From positions 39,669-103,668 of the forward strand of contig JBBAKM010000007.1 of the NCBI GenBank assembly GCA_040403495.1: a DNA stretch of 64,000 nt, written 5' to 3'. Numbering within the stretch: the first letter of the stretch is position 1; the number at the start of each line of letters is the position of its first letter. The stretch comes from JABMMZ01 sp040403495 (GTDB taxonomy: Bacteria; Bacteroidota; Bacteroidia; NS11-12g; UBA955). The notes under the pieces are model-generated. The model saw only the letters and a program-made list of their open reading frames with translations, did not search any database and was not told the origin of the DNA. Shown here one piece after another: positions 60,375 through 64,000 of this stretch. Made by a program: the position numbers and the translations under genes.

Positions 60375-62460
60375 ATCCTATTTATATCATCTAATAATCT
60401 CCTTATTTATAATCGGCATAGCGTGTCGAAGTCAGCAAAAAAACAAAAACACTTCTGCGCAAAATCAAGTTATCTCTTTTTCAAAACTTTCCTCATACGA
60501 ATGGCTGCCTATTGGACCATTTGGCTCTCCCACTCCTATGGCTGATAGTGGACAAATATCTCCTCATGGTTGCGGTCGTTTTTTAAGCCTTTACATCAAC
60601 CCCAACAATGAAGATGAAATAATTGCAGGACATGCAACTTCCGGCATTTTTAAAACCAAAGACGGTGGCAAAACCTGGCAACAAAAACTCGAGTTCCCTT
60701 ATGCAACCGGGATTACAAAAATCATAAAAATACCACAAATCAATCTTTTATTGGCAGCATCAGGTATGGATATTGGCAATTCAAGACAATACGGTTTTGG
60801 ATTATTCCAGTCGAGCGATAACGGCGAAACATGGCAAGCTAATTCACTCAAGTTTACCCCCATAGAATACCAACAAGAACAAGCAAGAGACCTTTGCCAC
60901 ATTAGTTCAGCAAACACCAATCGGACAATTTGTATTAGTAACAAAGCTATTTACACCTCTGAAAATATGGGTCAAAATTGGCAATTAACACACAAAAGCA
61001 AATACGACCTCAAACAAATTATCTCCAATCCCGCACAACCTGAAGAGCTCATTGTATGTGGTTCGGGCATCCTTATGAGCAAAGATGCTGGTAAATCATG
61101 GGAGGACTTAAGTGAAAAAATAAATGCAGAAATTGGACAATCGGGCGTAACAACGAACCGTTTCTCCGCTTGCTATTCACAAAAAGAAAAAGGGAAGTTA
61201 TATATCTTCATTCAAGCCAATCAATCTTTTTTTATTTCTTATGACATTACCACCCAAAAAATCATTTTAAAAAACAGTGCTCCTCAAATAATCCCCAATA
61301 AGTCACGACAAGTACAAACGTTAATTTACGACAAAAAAAACAATATAGAATCCATTTTCATAGGCACTACACGTTTATTTAAAAGCAATAACAATGGATT
61401 GAACTTTTCATTAATAAGCTCGCCCAATGTAAAAGAAACCAATCACATACACGACGATATTAATGCCTTAGCTTATGTAAATCAAACCTTATATTGTGCT
61501 ACCGATGGGGGCATTGATATTAGCAAAAACCTTGGACAAACTTGGACTTCTCTCACGCACAATTCCAACATTAACAGCACATTAATATTTGGGTTTGACC
61601 GTTCTAAGTCGGGACAAATAATGTGTGGGACACAAGACAATGGTATTTTTATTTATGAAAACAACCGATGGAGTTGCACCAAAATGTATGGCGATGGAGG
61701 CCGATGTGTTTCTGTTTTAGATTCAAATTTTTTCTATGTTGGATTTGCACAAATGTGTTACCAAACCAAAGATGGTGGAAAAACATTTCAGTACGCCCAT
61801 GCTGGCAATGAACGCTCTGGTTTCGATTTCAAAATGCACTATCATAAAGAAAGCAATCAGTTCTATTTATCAAACCTCAACTTGTATTTGCGCAACAAAG
61901 AACAACGGTATGAAATATTAACATCCAACTTAAAAGCTGACCGAAAAATCAAGGCTTTTTGGATAAATCCCAATAACTCTAATGAAATATGGATTGGCAA
62001 AGATGATGCAACCTGGGGTGTGAAATTAGAAAACAAATTGCTGTTTACAAATGATGGCGGCACAAGTTGGCAAGACTTTACTGAACAGCTTCCTATCTTA
62101 AAATGGCGAAGCATAACCGACATAGCAGTGAATGAAATGGGCGATATTGCAGTAACACTTGAATCTTTTGACCAAAACAGTACTGATTTAAACAAGGTTT
62201 ATATTTCATCAGACAATGGACAAACATTTACAAATCAGTCGAAAGGATTACCAAATTTACCAAGCACCTGCATTACAAGCGTTAAAGGCAAATGGATTTA
62301 TGGCGACAATTCAGGGGTTTACGAATTCAATGAGTTAGAATGGGTGCCATTAGGAGAAGGCTTTCCTCCTACAATTGTAACAGAAATCAAATACTTCGAA
62401 AAAGAACAAGCACTCATCGTTTCTACATTTGGAAGAGGGCTTTGGGCTATTAGATATTAG
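60367..62460 (+). CDS. BNR/Asp-box repeat lipoprotein (sialidase-like propeller)
   Basis: 697 residues: lipoprotein signal with Cys20 (IGIAC), then a beta-propeller made of Asp-box repeats of the S-x-D-x-G-x-T-W type (TKDGGKTWQQKL, SSDNGETWQAN, SKDAGKSWEDLS, TKDGGKTFQYA, TNDGGTSWQDF, SSDNGQTFTNQ). This is the WD40/YVTN/VPS10-like exo-sialidase scaffold widespread in Bacteroidota; I cannot see an intact sialidase active-site FRIP motif, so it may be a binding rather than catalytic protein. Overlaps the transporter stop by 8 nt. Confidence 0.8.
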   Translation: MNKSYLYHLIISLFIIGIACRSQQKNKNTSAQNQVISFSKLSSYEWLPIGPFGSPTPMADSGQISPHGCGRFLSLYINPNNEDEIIAGHATSGIFKTKDGGKTWQQKLEFPYATGITKIIKIPQINLLLAASGMDIGNSRQYGFGLFQSSDNGETWQANSLKFTPIEYQQEQARDLCHISSANTNRTICISNKAIYTSENMGQNWQLTHKSKYDLKQIISNPAQPEELIVCGSGILMSKDAGKSWEDLSEKINAEIGQSGVTTNRFSACYSQKEKGKLYIFIQANQSFFISYDITTQKIILKNSAPQIIPNKSRQVQTLIYDKKNNIESIFIGTTRLFKSNNNGLNFSLISSPNVKETNHIHDDINALAYVNQTLYCATDGGIDISKNLGQTWTSLTHNSNINSTLIFGFDRSKSGQIMCGTQDNGIFIYENNRWSCTKMYGDGGRCVSVLDSNFFYVGFAQMCYQTKDGGKTFQYAHAGNERSGFDFKMHYHKESNQFYLSNLNLYLRNKEQRYEILTSNLKADRKIKAFWINPNNSNEIWIGKDDATWGVKLENKLLFTNDGGTSWQDFTEQLPILKWRSITDIAVNEMGDIAVTLESFDQNSTDLNKVYISSDNGQTFTNQSKGLPNLPSTCITSVKGKWIYGDNSGVYEFNELEWVPLGEGFPPTIVTEIKYFEKEQALIVSTFGRGLWAIRY

Positions 62461-62598
62461 CAGGAAGTAGGGACTAGGAAGTAGGGGTTAATGTTGAGAA
62501 GGTTTATGGGGTTTAAATGGTTTAGGTGTTTAGGTGTTTAGGTGTTTAAGAGGTTGAGGAAGTTTAAAGGGTTTAGTTGTTTAAAGGGTTTAGGTGTC

Positions 62599-62650
62599 AC
62601 CCTGAGGCTCTCGAAGGGTGTTTAGTTGCCACCCACTAGGCTGAGCCTAG
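62599..62650. repeat. Palindromic repeat cluster, inverse orientation
   Basis: Reverse complement of the modules at 5139-5247 and 37323-37522: ACCCTGAGGCTCTCGAAGGG, then CCACCCACTAGGCTGAGCCT containing the CTAGGCTGAGCCTAG palindrome (62636-62650), then TCACGTGAG. Confidence 0.6.
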
Positions 62651-62783
62651 TCACGTGAGTGATTCAGCTTTGCTGAATAGTACCGAAGGGTGTCAGCAGT
62701 TACGCCATGCATATCGTCTAAAATGATTTGAAACCGAAATCTATATTGTATTTACTTGTATCGATTGGCAACTACAACTAAAT

Positions 62784-62813
62784 TTGAATAACTGAATATC
62801 TTGAGTATTTTTG
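62784..62813 (+). promoter_or_regulatory. Promoter of the terminal lipoprotein gene
   Basis: TTG (62784-62786), 19 bp, TATTTTTG (62806-62813). Predicted start near 62818, leader of about 35 nt to the ATG at 62853. The -33 TTG also belongs to a second TAAATTTG. Confidence 0.6.
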
Positions 62814-62852
62814 TGGAACAACAGACTAATAACGTAGTATATCCTCACAAGT

Positions 62853-63572
62853 ATGAAAGCACCCATATCATTTTACATATTACCCATATTGTGTTTAATA
62901 ATGCTACTAGGTTGCGACAAAGACCCAAGTAAACCAGGTTACCAAGGGAAGCCTCCCAAGCCTGAGTATTACAGAATAAAAATGAATGAAGAACTCAAAA
63001 GTTATTTATGGAGTAAACCCGGCAGCTATTGGATATATAAAAACACAAAAACAGGTGATTTAGACACACATATCATTAACGGTTTTTATTTTGATTCCAT
63101 TTTAGTTAAAGGGATTTACCCGTACAGTAAACACAGGACTATATATTATGACTATTTATCAAAATCCTTTTACAGTACTTTTATTAAAAGATTTTTTTAT
63201 GAATACACAAGGACATTCAACCCACAAGCAACAGATTTATATATAACTAGCAATGATTTAACTAGAGAGGGAAATGGAAGTGTAAATCACCCACTAGTTC
63301 ATCCTTTTTTAATACCTAAAGAATCAAATTCAGGCACAGGTTCATCATATGCTGCATACATCGGTATGGACAGCACCCTAACCATACAAGGCAAAACCTA
63401 CCATAATGTGGCTAAGTTTGATATTGATAGTGATGGAGTATGGTCTAAAACATATCCATATACCACCACAGGAAGTAAATATTATTGGGCTAAAGATGTA
63501 GGTTTAGTAAAAAGAACAGCAACCCATAGGGATGAAAATTGGGAGCTAATCGAATATAATATTATCAAATAA
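62853..63572 (+). CDS. Lipoprotein of unknown function
   Basis: 239 residues with a lipoprotein signal (Cys21, MLLGC) followed by a Lys/Pro-rich linker (CDKDPSKPGYQGKPPKPEYY). The body is rich in Tyr and Ser and alternates short polar strands, for example SKPGSYWIYKNTKTGD and NVAKFDIDSDGVWSK. I recognise no domain; no catalytic motif stands out. It stands alone between two repeat-rich intergenic regions, with its own promoter. Confidence 0.65.
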   Translation: MKAPISFYILPILCLIMLLGCDKDPSKPGYQGKPPKPEYYRIKMNEELKSYLWSKPGSYWIYKNTKTGDLDTHIINGFYFDSILVKGIYPYSKHRTIYYDYLSKSFYSTFIKRFFYEYTRTFNPQATDLYITSNDLTREGNGSVNHPLVHPFLIPKESNSGTGSSYAAYIGMDSTLTIQGKTYHNVAKFDIDSDGVWSKTYPYTTTGSKYYWAKDVGLVKRTATHRDENWELIEYNIIK

Positions 63573-63681
63573 AACCACCAAGAAAACAATACCAATAATC
63601 CTCATTCCTAATATACTAGGTTAAACCTATTCATACTATCCCACTAGGCTGAGCCTAATCACGGCTAATTCCTCATATCCA

Positions 63682-63752
63682 GCCGTTGTTGGTGTTATCA
63701 CCAACAACACATTTCACGTTTGCTTGTCGTTGGTGATAACACCAACAACGGC
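63682..63752. repeat. Perfect 24-bp inverted repeat with 23-nt loop
   Basis: 63682-63705 (starting GCCGTTGTTGGTG) is the exact reverse complement of 63729-63752. Each arm is itself a near-palindrome (GTTGGTG, 4 bp, CACCAAC), so the region can form either one long hairpin or two short ones. It lies in the gap after the lipoprotein gene and has no T-run, so it is probably a repeat rather than a terminator. Confidence 0.8.
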
Positions 63753-63889
63753 CTAAAAAATAAAAAAACTTTCATAGAACCTTTTGCTTGGTCAAACTCT
63801 TCTTAATTCGAATCAATCAAAAATAAGGTTTTTTCCCGAACATAAAAATTACACTTCACTAAAAATAGATTTACACCTTCAATTAATCC

Positions 63890-63978
63890 CTATTATGATT
63901 TCGCCACGACGTGGCTGTGAAAATCTTGACAATTCTGGAACTATTCTATTATGATTTCGCCACGACGTGGCTGTGAAA
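63890..63978. repeat. 33-bp direct repeat, two copies, 23-bp spacer
   Basis: 63890-63922 and 63946-63978 are identical and contain the perfect palindrome GCCACG-A-CGTGGC, followed by TGTGAAA. The period is 56 bp, so a third copy would start at 64002, just outside the window. It could be the start of an array or one duplicated palindromic repeat; it resembles the CACGC..GGCGTGAAAC family by its ...CGTG/GTGAAA ending. Confidence 0.75.
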
Positions 63979-64000
63979 CACTTGAAACTACGGGGAATTA

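Larger units (their letters stand above)
62461..62852. other. Intergenic region with G/T-rich and palindromic repeats
   Basis: Begins with a run of TTTAGGTGTTTAGG-like short repeats (about 62510-62590), then CACCCTGAGGCTCTCGAAGGGTG (about 62598-62620) and CTAGGCTGAGCCTAG (62636-62650), then a diverged hairpin GATTCAGCTTTGCTGAATAG. The promoter of the next gene follows at 62784. No gene seen. Confidence 0.6.
63573..64000. other. Terminal repeat-rich intergenic region
   Basis: After the lipoprotein gene: a CTAGGCTGAGCCTA half-palindrome (63644-63657), a 24-bp perfect inverted repeat (63682-63752), then AT-rich DNA and a 33-bp direct repeat (63890-63922 and 63946-63978) cut by the window end. 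No gene seen. Confidence 0.6.

Noticed and set aside
60367..62460. Active sialidase
   Set aside because: Asp-boxes are clear but I cannot find the FRIP arginine motif or a matching nucleophile Tyr with confidence; named only as a propeller lipoprotein.
63890..63978. CRISPR array
   Set aside because: Only two repeats are visible, with a 23-bp spacer and a 56-bp period, below usual CRISPR spacing, and no cas genes. Listed as a repeat and flagged for the next window.

Overview
The window is AT-rich DNA from a Bacteroidota (Bacteroidetes) chromosome, probably a gliding or surface-active member of the Flavobacteriia/Chitinophagia/Sphingobacteriia side of the phylum. The evidence is a full-length SprA (type IX secretion, T9SS), several proteins with T9SS sorting domains (type A at 1-1419 and 7542-10181, type B at 41942-47197 and 49753-55347), a FecR/TonB-receptor/DUF4249 cluster, Bacteroidota-type promoters (TTG, 19-20 bp, TAnnTTTG) and no Shine-Dalgarno sequences. 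A run of ten Ns (55289-55298) shows a draft assembly or MAG. I see no insertion sequence, prophage or cas gene.

Layout. 1-4146: a truncated T9SS cargo gene facing three orphan response-regulator genes without a histidine kinase. 4147-5311: tRNA-Ser(GGA) amid broken tRNA copies, nested inverted repeats and palindromic repeats. 5312-7449: tandem rhodanese protein and GT-C glycosyltransferase. 7542-17603: arylsulfotransferase-like secreted protein and sprA. 17917-23468: PagL-like deacylase and GIN lipoprotein converging on an M20 peptidase / cytochrome-like lipoprotein / truA / lpxK operon. 23529-27845: aat, a PfkB kinase and an unassigned ABC transporter. 27861-32442: a nutrient uptake and signalling operon (split FecR, TonB receptor, DUF4249 lipoprotein). 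32497-36640: WbqC, folK, a small membrane protein, gtrA, LD-carboxypeptidase and an exported pirin. 36641-37619: a 1-kb repeat mosaic. 37620-41682: extradiol dioxygenase, acetyl-CoA synthetase, dtd and an outer-membrane barrel. 41942-55347: two giant PKD-repeat surface proteins flanking a hypothetical secreted protein and a MATE exporter. 55504-58118: a TonB receptor under a TPP riboswitch. 58210-63572: beta-CASP hydrolase, queuosine-precursor transporter, BNR-repeat lipoprotein and a small lipoprotein. 63573-64000: more palindromic repeats, the last a 33-bp direct repeat cut by the window end.

How the genes fit together. Much of the window concerns the cell envelope: SprA is the channel through which the four sorting-domain proteins would leave the cell; lpxK, the PagL-like enzyme, gtrA, WbqC and the GT-C enzyme touch lipid A or surface glycans; two TonB receptors bring nutrients in, one of them predicted to be for thiamine because of its riboswitch. 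Housekeeping genes (truA, aat, folK, dtd, acs, tRNA-Ser) are interspersed.

Most interesting observations: a FecR-type anti-sigma regulator split by an in-frame TAA-ATG junction with no neighbouring sigma factor; a TPP riboswitch whose first base falls at the predicted transcription start of a TonB receptor; promoters whose -7 box lies exactly 4 nt before the start codon in three genes, predicting leaderless mRNAs; an 11-bp operator-like motif present three times between a T9SS cargo gene and the orphan regulators; a tRNA-Ser locus with a palindrome inserted in a duplicated tRNA half; and clusters of several palindromic repeat families.
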